From assembly GCA_016720925.1 (NCBI GenBank), contig JADKJR010000006.1:1-64000 (forward strand): a stretch of DNA of 64,000 nt, read 5' to 3'. Source of the stretch: Betaproteobacteria bacterium (GTDB lineage: Bacteria; Pseudomonadota; Gammaproteobacteria; Burkholderiales; Usitatibacteraceae). Position 1 is the stretch's first letter. Each line of letters opens with the position of its first letter. Below, piece by piece: positions 8,957 to 19,411 of this stretch. The notes beneath the pieces are model-generated. The model did no database searches and was not told the DNA's origin. It worked only from the letters and a program-made list of their open reading frames with translations. The position numbers and the translations under genes are program-made.

Positions 8957-9016
8957 ATCGCCATCTGGCGCGCCCTGCAGCGGCAAAATGCCCTGAAACG
9001 CCCGCCAATGCTGGCG
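8957..9016. repeat. Interspersed palindrome, copy C
   Basis: Left arm ATCGCCATCTGGCGCG, inner AAAATGCCCTGAAACGCC, and right arm CCGCCAATGCTGGCG. The left arm is closer to copy J than to the other copies. Confidence 0.55.
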
Positions 9017-9176
9017 TTGCATTGCTTCATCCAGCCTGCCCTGTACGGCCCCGCAAAAAAGCGCGTAAAATTCCATCTTGCGCCGATTTGACCGGAACAG
9101 TTGTTCCTTCAGCTTGCGGGCGCTGGGCGGTGGTGAACCCTAAATCCGGCTAAAGCGAGACAGCGATTTCCGTCGA

Positions 9177-9207
9177 AACCTGTCCCACTTTGCGGGCAGG
9201 TTTTTTT
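9177..9207 (+). terminator. Intrinsic terminator or attenuator before the DUF885 gene
   Basis: The stem AACCTGTCCC / GGGCAGGTT (one bulged base) is followed directly by a run of seven T. It ends 16 bases before the ATG of the next gene, on the same strand. No coding gene reads into it from close by, so it either ends a small transcript or attenuates the downstream gene. Confidence 0.55.
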
Positions 9208-9222
9208 GTTTCTGGAGCAAAG

Positions 9223-11055
9223 ATGCTGAACGTCAAATTGAATTCACTCTCGATCGTTTCCGGTCTGTTACTGGCCGCCGCACTCGCCACCATTTCACCT
9301 GATTTGCTGGCGCAGACAAACGCTGCCGGTACCACGCCACCCAAATTGACCGAAGGCGAAAAGCTTGCCGCGATCGCCGAGCGCTATTTTCAGGACAGGC
9401 TGACCCTGAATCCGCTAATGGGCACGCAAATCACCGGCGACGCGAAGTACGAGGGCGAACTGGAAATCGACATTGCACCGGTGCATCGCGCCAAGATCAG
9501 GGCGCTCTACCAGCGTGCCCAGCGTGAGCAGGCGGCGCTGAATGTGAAGCTGTTGTCGCCGGCAGACGAAATCACGCGATCGTTACTGGAAGACGAAGTC
9601 AAGTTGCAGCAGGAGGCGATGCGCTATCCCGGCGATCTGTTGCCGATCGACCAGTACGGCGGGCTGCCCGTGTATATCGCGCAGTTTGGCAGTGGCCAGC
9701 AAATTCAGCCGCTCAAGACCGTTGAAAATTACCGGAATTACTTGAAGCGGCTCGACAAACTGCCGGCGTGGGCCGACCAGGCGATCATCAACATGCGTGC
9801 GGGCATCGAGCGCGGCGTGGTTCAGCCCAAGGTGTTGATCGAGCGCGGCTTGCCGTCGCTGCAGGCGCTGACCACCCGGGACCTCGACAAGAACACGTTC
9901 AATCTCGCGATTCGCAATATGCCCGCGTCGTTCTCGGCGGTGGAACGTGAAAAACTCGCGGCCGAATACCGTGAATCGATTGAAACGCGGCTGGTGCCGG
10001 CGATGGAAAAGCTGGTCGCGTTCCTGGAAAAAGAATATCTACCCAAGTGCCGCACGACCGCGGGTATCGACGCGCTTCCCAACGGCAAGGCCTGGTACGA
10101 ATTTCTCGTGCGCTATTACACGACTACCAAACTCAAGCCCGACGAGATTCATGCGATGGGCCTGAAGGAAGTCGCGCGCATTCACCGCGAAATGGAAAAG
10201 GTCAAGGCGGCGTACAAATTCAAGGGCACGTTGGGTGAATTTTTCAAGTGGCATGAAGGGCTCGCGGAAAACCGCCCGTTCAAGACCGAGCAGGAAGTGC
10301 TTGACGCGTATACGGCGCTGAACCGCAAAATTATCGAGAAGCTGCCGCAGATGTTTGGCCGGTCTCCGAAGGCGCCGCTGGAAATCCGCGCCGAGCCGGA
10401 ATTGACCCGCGCGACCGCATCCGATCACTATTCGTCGCCCGCCGCGGATGGCTCGCGACCGGGCGTGTTCTATGCGGTGATTGAAGACGCCGCCAAATAT
10501 GGCAACACGCTCATGACAACGCTGTTCCTGCATGAAGGCCAGCCGGGGCATCACTATCACCTCGCCTTGCAGCAGGAGTTGCCGTTGCCGAAGTTTCGCC
10601 AGCATGGCTGGATTACCGCGTACGGCGAAGGCTGGGCGCTTTATGCCGAGACGCTGGGCCGGGAGATGGGGTTGTTCGAGGACCCGAACGCTTATCTCGG
10701 GCATCTGTCTGATGAACTGCTGCGCGCCGTGCGTCTCGTTGTCGATACCGGTTTGCACGCCAAGGGCTGGACGCGCGAAAAAACCATCCAGTACATGATG
10801 GACACGCAGGGTTATTCGGAGGCCGAATCGCGCCGCTATACCGAGCGCTATATGGAATCGCCGGGACAGGCGTTGGCGTACAAAATCGGCTCGCTGAAAA
10901 TCCAGGAACTTCGCGCGCGCGCAAAAACAAAACTCGGGGCGAAATTCAGCCTGAAGAATTACCACGATCAGGTGCTGAGCGATGGCGCGCTGCCGCTGCA
11001 CCTGCTGGAAGCGAAGATCGATAGCTGGATCTCCGCACAATTGACAAGTAAATAG
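9223..11055 (+). CDS. DUF885-family metallopeptidase-like protein, secreted
   Basis: A 610-residue protein of the DUF885 family with an N-terminal signal peptide (GLLLAAALATISPDLLAQ, cleavage near residue 28). The signature HEGQPGHHYH, near residue 440, is the family's modified zinc-binding motif, and a downstream glutamate in YGEGWALYAE is the expected third ligand. Members are periplasmic or membrane-associated peptidases of poorly known specificity. The ATG at 9223 has GGAG at good spacing. The reading frame extends to 9190, but that codon lies in the terminator hairpin. It is followed after 41 bases by metH. Confidence 0.88.
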   Translation: MLNVKLNSLSIVSGLLLAAALATISPDLLAQTNAAGTTPPKLTEGEKLAAIAERYFQDRLTLNPLMGTQITGDAKYEGELEIDIAPVHRAKIRALYQRAQREQAALNVKLLSPADEITRSLLEDEVKLQQEAMRYPGDLLPIDQYGGLPVYIAQFGSGQQIQPLKTVENYRNYLKRLDKLPAWADQAIINMRAGIERGVVQPKVLIERGLPSLQALTTRDLDKNTFNLAIRNMPASFSAVEREKLAAEYRESIETRLVPAMEKLVAFLEKEYLPKCRTTAGIDALPNGKAWYEFLVRYYTTTKLKPDEIHAMGLKEVARIHREMEKVKAAYKFKGTLGEFFKWHEGLAENRPFKTEQEVLDAYTALNRKIIEKLPQMFGRSPKAPLEIRAEPELTRATASDHYSSPAADGSRPGVFYAVIEDAAKYGNTLMTTLFLHEGQPGHHYHLALQQELPLPKFRQHGWITAYGEGWALYAETLGREMGLFEDPNAYLGHLSDELLRAVRLVVDTGLHAKGWTREKTIQYMMDTQGYSEAESRRYTERYMESPGQALAYKIGSLKIQELRARAKTKLGAKFSLKNYHDQVLSDGALPLHLLEAKIDSWISAQLTSK

Positions 11056-11096
11056 GACATCGAGCCGGATCACATCCGGCAAGGTGTGCACACGAC

Positions 11097-12272
11097 ATGG
11101 ACCACTCACTTTCCACACGCCCTTCCCGCACGGCCGCGCTCGAGAAAGCGCTGATGCAGCGCATCCTCGTGCTGGACGGCGCGATGGGCACCATGATCCA
11201 GCGCTATCGGCTCACCGAGGCCGAGTATCGCGGCGCGCGCTTTGCCGACTGGCCCAAGGATCTGCGCGGCAACAATGATCTGCTTTCGCTGACGCGTCCG
11301 CAGGTCATCCGCGAGATTCATCGGCAGTATCTCGATGCCGGGGCGGATATTCTTGAAACCAACACCTTCAATTCGACCGCGGTTTCCATGGCGGATTACG
11401 GGATGGAGGCGCTGGCGTATGAACTGAATCTCGAAGGCGCAAAACTGGCGCGCGAAGTAGCCGATGCGATGTCAGTCGAATCGCCGGCCAAGCCGCGTTT
11501 CGTCGCCGGCGTACTGGGGCCGATGAATCGTACGCTGTCTCTGTCGCCCGACGTCAACGATCCTGGTTTCCGCGCGGTCGATTTTGATGAAGTCAAGAAT
11601 GCCTACCGTGACGCGACGCGTGGGCTGATCGACGGCGGTGCAGACATCATCCTGATCGAAACCATTTTCGATACCTTGAATGCCAAGGCCGCGATATTCG
11701 CCGTCGAAGAAGAATTCGAGGCGCGCGGGCTGGTTCACGAACATCGCCTGCCGGTGATGATCTCCGGCACCATTACCGATGCGTCCGGCCGCACGCTGTC
11801 GGGGCAAGTGGTGGAAGCGTTCTACAACTCGGTGCGGCACGCGAAGCCTCTGTCGATCGGCTTCAACTGCGCGCTGGGCGCGAAGGAATTGCGGCCACAC
11901 ATCGAAGAGCTGGCGGAAAAGGCCGATTGCTATGTGTCGGCGCATCCCAATGCCGGCCTGCCCAATGCCATGGCGGAATACGATGAGCTGCCGGAACAGA
12001 CCGCGACCTTCATCCGCGAATGGGCGGACGCAGGCTGGCTCAATATCACCGGCGGCTGTTGCGGCACCACGCCGCAACACATCAAGGCCATCGCCGATAT
12101 CGTCGCGCCGTGCAAGCCGCGGCATGTCCCGGCGATTGAAAAACGTTTGCGCCTCTCGGGGCTTGAGCCCGTCAACATCGGCGACGATTCGCTGTTCGTG
12201 AACGTCGGCGAGCGCACCAACGTGACCGGGTTCCAAGGCCTTCGCGAAACTGATCCTGAATGGCGACTATAG
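11097..12272 (+). CDS. metH: Methionine synthase MetH, N-terminal segment (before first frameshift)
   Basis: This is the homocysteine-binding module of cobalamin-dependent methionine synthase, starting ILVLDGAMGTMIQRY and containing the zinc-ligand motif GGCCGTTPQHI. The pterin-binding domain begins normally with FVNVGERTNVTG, but the frame then runs out at 12272. Dropping one base around 12231 (reading GSKAFAKLIL) restores the family sequence in the next frame. Together with the two following segments, the reading from 11097 to 14830 equals about 1243 residues, close to the E. coli length of 1227, so this is a fused MetH rather than a naturally split one. The enzyme transfers a methyl group from methyltetrahydrofolate to homocysteine through methylcobalamin. 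Confidence 0.85.
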   Translation: MDHSLSTRPSRTAALEKALMQRILVLDGAMGTMIQRYRLTEAEYRGARFADWPKDLRGNNDLLSLTRPQVIREIHRQYLDAGADILETNTFNSTAVSMADYGMEALAYELNLEGAKLAREVADAMSVESPAKPRFVAGVLGPMNRTLSLSPDVNDPGFRAVDFDEVKNAYRDATRGLIDGGADIILIETIFDTLNAKAAIFAVEEEFEARGLVHEHRLPVMISGTITDASGRTLSGQVVEAFYNSVRHAKPLSIGFNCALGAKELRPHIEELAEKADCYVSAHPNAGLPNAMAEYDELPEQTATFIREWADAGWLNITGGCCGTTPQHIKAIADIVAPCKPRHVPAIEKRLRLSGLEPVNIGDDSLFVNVGERTNVTGFQGLRETDPEWRL

Positions 12273-12858
12273 CGGCGCCCTGACGGTCGCGCGCCAGCAA
12301 GTCGAGAACGGCGCGCAGGTCATCGACATCAACATGGACGAAGCGATGCTGGATTCGCAAGCGGCCATGACCAAGTTCCTGAACCTGATCGCGAGCGAGC
12401 CGGATATTTCGCGCGTGCCGATCATGATCGACAGTTCCAAATGGAGCGTGATCGAAGCGGGCCTGAAATGCGTGCAGGGCAAGTCGATCGTCAACTCGAT
12501 ATCGATGAAGGAAGGCATTCCCGAATTCGTCGAACGCGCCAAACTCGCGCGCCGCTACGGCGCCGCCGTGATCGTGATGGCCTTCGATGAAAAGGGACAA
12601 GCCGACACCTATGAACGCAAGATCGACATTTGTGCGCGGTCGTACAAAATCCTGACGGAAGAAGTCGGCTTCCCGCCGGAAGACATCATTTTCGACCCGA
12701 ACATTTTTGCCGTCGCGACCGGCATCGAGGAGCACGCGACCTACGGTATCGACTTCATCCGCGCGACCGAATGGATTCGCAATAACCTGCCGCTCGCCAA
12801 AGTGAGTGGCGGCGTATCGAACGTGTCGTTCTCATTCCGTGGCAACGAGCCGGTGAGG
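12232..12858 (+). CDS. metH: Methionine synthase MetH, pterin-binding segment between two frameshifts
   Basis: The middle frame of the interrupted metH. It carries the methyltetrahydrofolate-binding TIM barrel: ALTVARQQVENGAQVIDINM, PIMIDSSKWSVIEAGLKC, GKSIVNSISMKEG, and the C-terminal SGGVSNVSFSFRGN. Near 12856 the sense moves again: GTG-AGG-CGA stands where the family has valine, any residue, glutamate, alanine and isoleucine. One extra base restores EAIHTAFLYHAGKAGM. It would not be translated on its own from a good start. Confidence 0.8.
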
Positions 12859-12904
12859 CGAAGCCATTCACACCGCTTTCCTGTATCACGCCGGCAAAGC
12901 GGGC

Positions 12905-14830
<1,926 letters not shown>

Positions 14831-14882
14831 TTGACGGCGGCGCGACATGCGTGTCGACCCCGCCGATATTGATGAACCCAAT

Positions 14883-15143
14883 ATGAACGAGCGCACAATG
14901 ACCTCTGACTCAAACGGCTCATACACACACTTCCCGTCACCGTTGAAGTCGTATTTCTTCAGCATTCTGGCGATCATTGCCTCCGCCGTGCCAGGTGTCT
15001 GGCTGGCGTGGCTGGCAATGTCGGCGGCGGGCCTGCAGGGCGTGCCGCTTGCGCTGGCGGCCGCATTGGGGGCCATGGTCCTGAGCGTTGTTTTTTTTGC
15101 CGCGCTGGTGGCAATCGGGCGGGCGCTGAAAATCATTAAGTAG
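14883..15143 (+). CDS. Small two-helix membrane protein
   Basis: About 86 residues. A short polar N-terminus is followed by two hydrophobic segments (YFFSILAIIASAVPGVWLAW and the region LALAAALGAMVLSVVFFAAL), so it is probably an inner-membrane hairpin. I do not recognise the family. Starts at 14847, 14883 or 14898 are all in frame. It lies just downstream of metH on the same strand and may be read through from it. Confidence 0.55.
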   Translation: MNERTMTSDSNGSYTHFPSPLKSYFFSILAIIASAVPGVWLAWLAMSAAGLQGVPLALAAALGAMVLSVVFFAALVAIGRALKIIK

Positions 15144-15205
15144 TTCGCGTCGCGATGCAGGATCCCGCGGAAGACGTTATTCTGTCAGGACTTCAATAAC
15201 CCCCG

Positions 15206-15277
15206 TCTGAGCACTGGCGCGCTTTCATTTGCCCGGCATTTATGGCCGGTGAACAGCCTGGCGCCAATGCTAGTGTT
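15206..15277. repeat. Interspersed palindrome, copy D
   Basis: Outer arms TCTGAGCACTGGCGCG and GGCGCCAATGCTAGTG, with inner pairing CCGGC / GCCGG around GCATTTATG. It sits between the small membrane protein and soxX. Confidence 0.7.
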
Positions 15278-15337
15278 TGAGCCGTTTACATCGCAAATCT
15301 GCGAACCATTCATGCATCCCACGATCAGATTTCCATC

Positions 15338-15805
15338 ATGCGAGATCCTGTCTTGAACGCCGGTTTGCTTCCGGCGAGTGGTTTTCCACGCGCACGCAAG
15401 ATCGCAACTTTGCTGACAATTGGTGCGATAGCAGGTTGCGCGCAGTTGCGCGTGCCCAACGACAGGATCGAGGAGCGGGTGGCCAGCGTTGACGGCGATG
15501 CGGTGCGCGGTCGCGAGGTGTTTGTCTCGCGCGAGGCGGGGCATTGCGTCCTGTGCCACGCGGCGCCGGATATTTCGCTGTCGGGCAATATCGGCCCGCC
15601 ACTTCAAGGCGTCGGCAGCCGATTGTCGGTCGCGCAACTTCGCTTGCGCGTAGTGGATATCACGCGCCTGAATCCCGACGCGGTGATGCCGGCGTTCTAT
15701 CGCGCAACTGAATTGAATCATGTGGCGCGGCGATACCGGGACCAACCCGTGCTCAGCGCGCGGCAAGTTGAAGACGTGGTCGCATTCCTGGAGACATTGA
15801 AATGA
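15338..15805 (+). CDS. soxX: SoxX-like monoheme cytochrome c
   Basis: 155 residues with a hydrophobic N-terminal segment ending in a possible lipobox (GAIAGC) and one heme site, CVLCH, in REAGHCVLCHAAPD. The segment NIGPPLQGVGSRLS and the methionine in DAVMPAFYR fit the SoxX fold and its axial ligand. SoxX pairs with SoxA to attach the substrate sulfur to the SoxY carrier cysteine in the periplasm. It is the first gene of a tightly packed soxXYZA operon and overlaps soxY by four bases. Confidence 0.85.
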   Translation: MRDPVLNAGLLPASGFPRARKIATLLTIGAIAGCAQLRVPNDRIEERVASVDGDAVRGREVFVSREAGHCVLCHAAPDISLSGNIGPPLQGVGSRLSVAQLRLRVVDITRLNPDAVMPAFYRATELNHVARRYRDQPVLSARQVEDVVAFLETLK

Positions 15806-16263
15806 ATCCGTCGCGTTCAAATCGCCGCCGCGTGCTTGGCATGATGGCCGTCGCCGCGTTAGGCGGCAGTTTGCCCGGCGCCGCCGCAGCGGACGCCGAC
15901 CCTGCACCGGCACTCATCCGCGACCTGGTTGGCGCATCGCCATTGCGTGAGGGCCGGATCCGCCTCACCATTCCCGAACTGGCCGACACCGGCCATTCGG
16001 TACCGGTCGCCATCGAGGTGGATAGCCCGATGACGGCGAGCGATTTTGTAAAAAGCATTCACCTCATCGCGCCGCGAAATCCGCGCCCGCTGGCGGCAAG
16101 TGTGATGTTCAGCCCGCTATCGGGGCGCGCCTCGTTTGGCACCCGAATCAGACTGGCGGGCGAGCAGGAAGTGGTGGCGATCGCGCGGTTATCTGACGGT
16201 TCGCATTGCCTGGCGCGCGCGAAAGTGGTGGTGACCGTTTCATCCTGCATCGATGGGACCTGA
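15802..16263 (+). CDS. soxY: SoxY-like sulfur carrier subunit with atypical C-terminus
   Basis: 153 residues. A Tat-type signal (SNRRRVLGMMAVAALGGSLP) fits export with SoxZ, and the domain contains IRLTIPELADTGHSVPVAIE, as in SoxY. Known SoxY proteins end in a flexible GGCGG arm whose cysteine carries the substrate. Here the end is VVVTVSSCIDGT: the cysteine is kept but the glycines are lost and the tail is longer. No other frame restores GGCGG. The protein may carry sulfur differently or serve a different pathway. Confidence 0.8.
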   Translation: MNPSRSNRRRVLGMMAVAALGGSLPGAAAADADPAPALIRDLVGASPLREGRIRLTIPELADTGHSVPVAIEVDSPMTASDFVKSIHLIAPRNPRPLAASVMFSPLSGRASFGTRIRLAGEQEVVAIARLSDGSHCLARAKVVVTVSSCIDGT

Positions 16264-16265
16264 CG

Positions 16266-16589
16266 ATGGCGCTTGCGAGACTGAGCGTTCAAGAGAAAGC
16301 CACTCGCGGCGAAATCGTGCCGGTGCGCCTGGTGATCCTGCACGCGATGGAATCCGGTTTCCGGCTCGACGCCAATGGCCAGACGATTGCGAAGAATGTG
16401 ATTCGTGCCATCACGTGCCGCTACGCCGCGCGCGAAGTATGGCGGGCGGAACTTTCCAGCGGCATCGCCGCCAATCCCTATTTTGAATTTTTCGTTCGCG
16501 CCGATGTGAGCGGGGATATCGAGGTAGTTTGGGAAGACGACAACAAGGAGAAAGGGTCGATTCGCCAGCGCATTGAGGTTGCGACTTGA
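16266..16589 (+). CDS. soxZ: SoxZ sulfur-carrier partner
   Basis: A 107-residue immunoglobulin-like protein without signal peptide, matching SoxZ in length and pattern (GEIVPVRLVILHAMESGFR near the N-terminus, NPYFEFFVRADVSG in the second half). SoxZ forms a heterodimer with SoxY and is exported with it. The ATG at 16266 lies two bases after the soxY stop. It overlaps the soxA start (TGATG), so the two are translationally coupled. Confidence 0.88.
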   Translation: MALARLSVQEKATRGEIVPVRLVILHAMESGFRLDANGQTIAKNVIRAITCRYAAREVWRAELSSGIAANPYFEFFVRADVSGDIEVVWEDDNKEKGSIRQRIEVAT

Positions 16590-17350
16590 TGTTGCGCGCA
16601 GGCATTGTATTGCTCGGCATCTGCAGTGGTGCGTTCGCGCAAGTGCCGGTACCCCTGAAAGCAGGCAGCGAGTTCCAGTCTCCAGAAATTCGCAAGTTGC
16701 AGGCCGACGGGTTTGCCAATCCGGCGATGCTCTGGGTCGCGCAGGGTCGGCAGTTGTGGATGACGCCGCAAGGCGCCACGCGCAAGTCCTGCAATGATTG
16801 CCACGGCGCGGCGGAAACGTCGATGAAGGGAGTCGCGACGCGCTATCCGCGGGCCGCGCCGCGTACCGGCCGCGCGCAAAATCTCGAGGGCCAAATCAAC
16901 GCCTGCACGGTTGAGCGACAGGATGCGCCGGCCCTGGAGGCCGAATCGGATGCGTTGCTGGCACTGACCGCGTTCGTCGCGTTCCAGTCTCGCGGCATGC
17001 CCATGAACGTGCAAGTCGACAGCGGGTTGCGCGATACGTTTGATGAAGGCAAGCGCCTGTACAACCAACGCATCGGGCAATTGAACCTTGCATGCCGTCA
17101 TTGTCATCAGGCCCACTGGGGCAAGCAACTGCTGGCCGACACGCTCAGCCAGGGACACGGTACAGGCTATCCGGCCTATCGTTTCGAGTGGCAAAAGATT
17201 GGCTCGCTGCAACGGCGGCTGCGTGCGTGCTATTTTGGATTGCGCGCGGAGATGCCGGAATATGGGGCGCCGGAATTGACGGCGCTGGAGGTGTATCTGG
17301 GGTGGCGCGCGAACGGCCTCGCCATCGAGGCCCCCGGCGTTCGCAAGTAA
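16589..17350 (+). CDS. soxA: SoxA-like diheme cytochrome c
   Basis: 253 residues with a signal peptide (AGIVLLGICSGAFAQ) and two heme sites, CNDCH and CRHCH. The conserved cysteine that ligates the active-site heme is in RLRACYFGLRAEMPEYG. SoxA with SoxX links thiosulfate (or another sulfur compound) to SoxY. No soxB, soxCD or other sox gene lies next to this operon, so the rest of the pathway must be elsewhere or the set works differently. Confidence 0.88.
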   Translation: MLRAGIVLLGICSGAFAQVPVPLKAGSEFQSPEIRKLQADGFANPAMLWVAQGRQLWMTPQGATRKSCNDCHGAAETSMKGVATRYPRAAPRTGRAQNLEGQINACTVERQDAPALEAESDALLALTAFVAFQSRGMPMNVQVDSGLRDTFDEGKRLYNQRIGQLNLACRHCHQAHWGKQLLADTLSQGHGTGYPAYRFEWQKIGSLQRRLRACYFGLRAEMPEYGAPELTALEVYLGWRANGLAIEAPGVRK

Positions 17351-17477
17351 CACGTGTGGGGTCAAGTCGGTCAGTTCCCGGCAAAAGAGATACTTGGTTG
17401 TTTGATCTGGGTCGATCGTCAGGCAATCATCCGGGCTAGAATTCAATCACACCCAAAAGCCTGAAAGTCTGTCCATC

Positions 17478-18557
17478 ATGTCCCAGCTGTTTTCCCCATT
17501 TCAACTGCGAGAACTGTCCTTCCGCAACCGTGTGTTTGTTTCGCCCATGTGCCAATACAGTTGCGCGGATGGTCTGCCGACTGACTGGCATCTGGTGCAC
17601 CTTGGTTCACGTGCGGTGGGTGGCGCGTCGCTGGTGTTGACCGAGGCTGCTGCCGTGACACCTGCGGGGCGCATTTCGCCGGAAGACGCCGGAATCTGGA
17701 ATGATGCACAGCGTGACGCGTGGAAGCCGATTGCTGCGTTCATCAAAGCGCAGGGCGCCGTACCCGGCATACAACTCGCACACGCGGGGCGCAAGGCATC
17801 CACTTACTCGCCATGGCGAGGTGCCGGCAAGGTCACCGCCGACAAGGGCGGCTGGGACGTGCTGGGGCCGAGCAATATGGCATTTGCCAGCACGTTTCCG
17901 GTGCCGCACGAAATGAGCAAGGCGGAACTGGAGGCGACGGTCGAGGCTTTCGTCAACGCGGCAAGGCGTTCGCTGGCGGCGGGTTTTGAAGTGCCGGAAA
18001 TCCATGCGGCACACGGCTATTTATTGCACGAGTTTTTGTCGCCCCTCTCGAATTCGAGATCCGATCAATACGGCGGCTCGCTCGAAAACCGCATGAGGTT
18101 TCCACTCGAAGTATGCGAGGCGGTTCGATCGGTCTGGCCTGCTCATCTGCCGGTATTCCTGCGAATATCCGCAAGCGACTGGAAGGAGGGGGGCTGGGAT
18201 CTGACGCAATCGATCGAATTCTGCAAGCGCGCCAAGGCGATCGGCATCGATCTCATCGACGTGTCCTCCGGCGGTAATGTGGCCGACGCAAAGATGACCA
18301 TCCGCCCCGGCTACCAGGTGCCGTTTGCTCGCGCGATTCGTGCTGCCGCGCAGATTCCAACGGGTGCGGTGGGACTGATCACGGAAGCCGTGCAGGCTGA
18401 ACAAATCGTCGCGGATGGCGACGCCGATTGTGTTTTTCTGGCGCGCGCCTTGCTGCGCGATCCCTATTGGCCGCGTCACGCGGCAGCGGCGCTGGGCGTA
18501 TCCCTGGAATGGCCGAACCAGTACGCGCGTGCAGGCGTTGGCGCATTTGGCAAATAG
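17478..18557 (+). CDS. NADH:flavin oxidoreductase of the Old Yellow Enzyme (YqjM-like) class
   Basis: A 359-residue FMN-dependent TIM barrel. The N-terminal PMCQYSC has the cysteine typical of thermophilic-like/YqjM enzymes, HAAHGYLLHEFLSP has the substrate-binding histidines, and LENRMRFPLEV and GLITEAVQAEQIV form the FMN phosphate region. These enzymes reduce activated alkenes such as enones with NAD(P)H. The physiological substrate is unknown. It is followed by a long hairpin before the GST gene. Confidence 0.9.
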   Translation: MSQLFSPFQLRELSFRNRVFVSPMCQYSCADGLPTDWHLVHLGSRAVGGASLVLTEAAAVTPAGRISPEDAGIWNDAQRDAWKPIAAFIKAQGAVPGIQLAHAGRKASTYSPWRGAGKVTADKGGWDVLGPSNMAFASTFPVPHEMSKAELEATVEAFVNAARRSLAAGFEVPEIHAAHGYLLHEFLSPLSNSRSDQYGGSLENRMRFPLEVCEAVRSVWPAHLPVFLRISASDWKEGGWDLTQSIEFCKRAKAIGIDLIDVSSGGNVADAKMTIRPGYQVPFARAIRAAAQIPTGAVGLITEAVQAEQIVADGDADCVFLARALLRDPYWPRHAAAALGVSLEWPNQYARAGVGAFGK

Positions 18558-18561
18558 CTGG

Positions 18562-18636
18562 CAGCCTGTCGGACTTGGAAGAAATCCGCTGCAAAATGAT
18601 CTGGCCGGTGCAGATTTCCTCCAAGTCCGACAGGCT
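18562..18636. repeat. Long perfect inverted repeat between OYE and GST genes
   Basis: The arms AGCCTGTCGGACTTGGA (18563-18579) and TCCAAGTCCGACAGGCT (18619-18635) are perfectly complementary, and an inner GAAATC / GATTTC continues the stem. There is no T-run. It differs from the ten-copy palindrome family and looks like a REP- or MITE-type element that may also stop transcription. Confidence 0.7.
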
Positions 18637-18669
18637 GCTAGTGCAGAATTCATTTGAAAGGAAAACACC

Positions 18670-19371
18670 ATGATTGACCTCTACTACTGGCCGACACCAA
18701 ACGGACACAAGATCACGCTGTTTCTCGAGGAGGCAAAACTCGCCTACAACCTCAAGGCGGTAAATATCGGCACAGGCGATCAGTTCAAGCCCGCATTTCT
18801 GGAAATTTCGCCGAACAACCGGATGCCGGCAATCGTCGATCACGCGCCGATCGACGGGGGCAAGCCGATCAGCGTATTCGAGTCAGGTGCGATCCTGCTG
18901 TACTTGGCCGGCAAGACCGGAAAATTCATCGCAAAGGATCTGCGCGGGCAGGTGGAAACGCTCGAGTGGCTGATGTGGCAAATGGGCGGGCTCGGTCCGA
19001 TGCTCGGTCAAAACCATCACTTTGCCCACTATGCGCCGGTAAAAATTCCGTATGCGATCGAGCGTTACGTGAAGGAAACGTCGCGTCTGTACGGGGTCCT
19101 GAACAAGCGTCTCGCGGACCGCGCGTTTATTACCGGCAAGCAGTATTCCATTGCCGACATGGCGGCCTATCCCTGGATCATTCCCGAACGCCAGGGGCAG
19201 GACATGAAAGACTTTCCGCATCTTGCGCGTTGGCACGCCGCGATCAAAGCGCGACCGGCCACCAAGCGCGCGTATGCTCGGGCGAAAGAAGTGCGTCCCG
19301 ACCCGCCGATTGCGATCGACGAGGCGCAACGCAAGGTACTTTTCGGGCAGGACAAAAGCGTTGTTCGATAA
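18670..19371 (+). CDS. Glutathione S-transferase family protein (YfcG/Ure2-like)
   Basis: 233 residues. The N-terminal thioredoxin fold starts IDLYYWPTPNGHKITLFLEE, in the style of the YfcG/YghU group, with NNRMPAIVDH (cis-proline) and FESGAILLYLA for glutathione binding. The C-terminal helical domain ends with FITGKQYSIADMAAYPW, the usual N-capping region. Members act as disulfide reductases or detoxifying transferases in the cytoplasm. The specific role is unknown. The ATG is preceded by AAAGGAAA. Confidence 0.9.
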   Translation: MIDLYYWPTPNGHKITLFLEEAKLAYNLKAVNIGTGDQFKPAFLEISPNNRMPAIVDHAPIDGGKPISVFESGAILLYLAGKTGKFIAKDLRGQVETLEWLMWQMGGLGPMLGQNHHFAHYAPVKIPYAIERYVKETSRLYGVLNKRLADRAFITGKQYSIADMAAYPWIIPERQGQDMKDFPHLARWHAAIKARPATKRAYARAKEVRPDPPIAIDEAQRKVLFGQDKSVVR

Positions 19372-19411
19372 ACTCGATGCGGTAACGTTGCGGATTTGAA
19401 TCAATAGCCGC

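Larger units (their letters stand above)
8766..9222. other. Intergenic region with palindrome and terminator-like hairpin
   Basis: No protein gene is supported. The stretch contains a copy of the interspersed palindrome (8957-9016) and, directly ahead of the DUF885 gene, an intrinsic terminator-like hairpin (9177-9207). Small open frames here are made of repeat sequence. Confidence 0.5.

Noticed and set aside
8780..9076. Small minus-strand frame containing QHWRAFQ-like residues, echoed near 3770
   Set aside because: The similarity comes from the interspersed palindrome being translated, not from a protein family.
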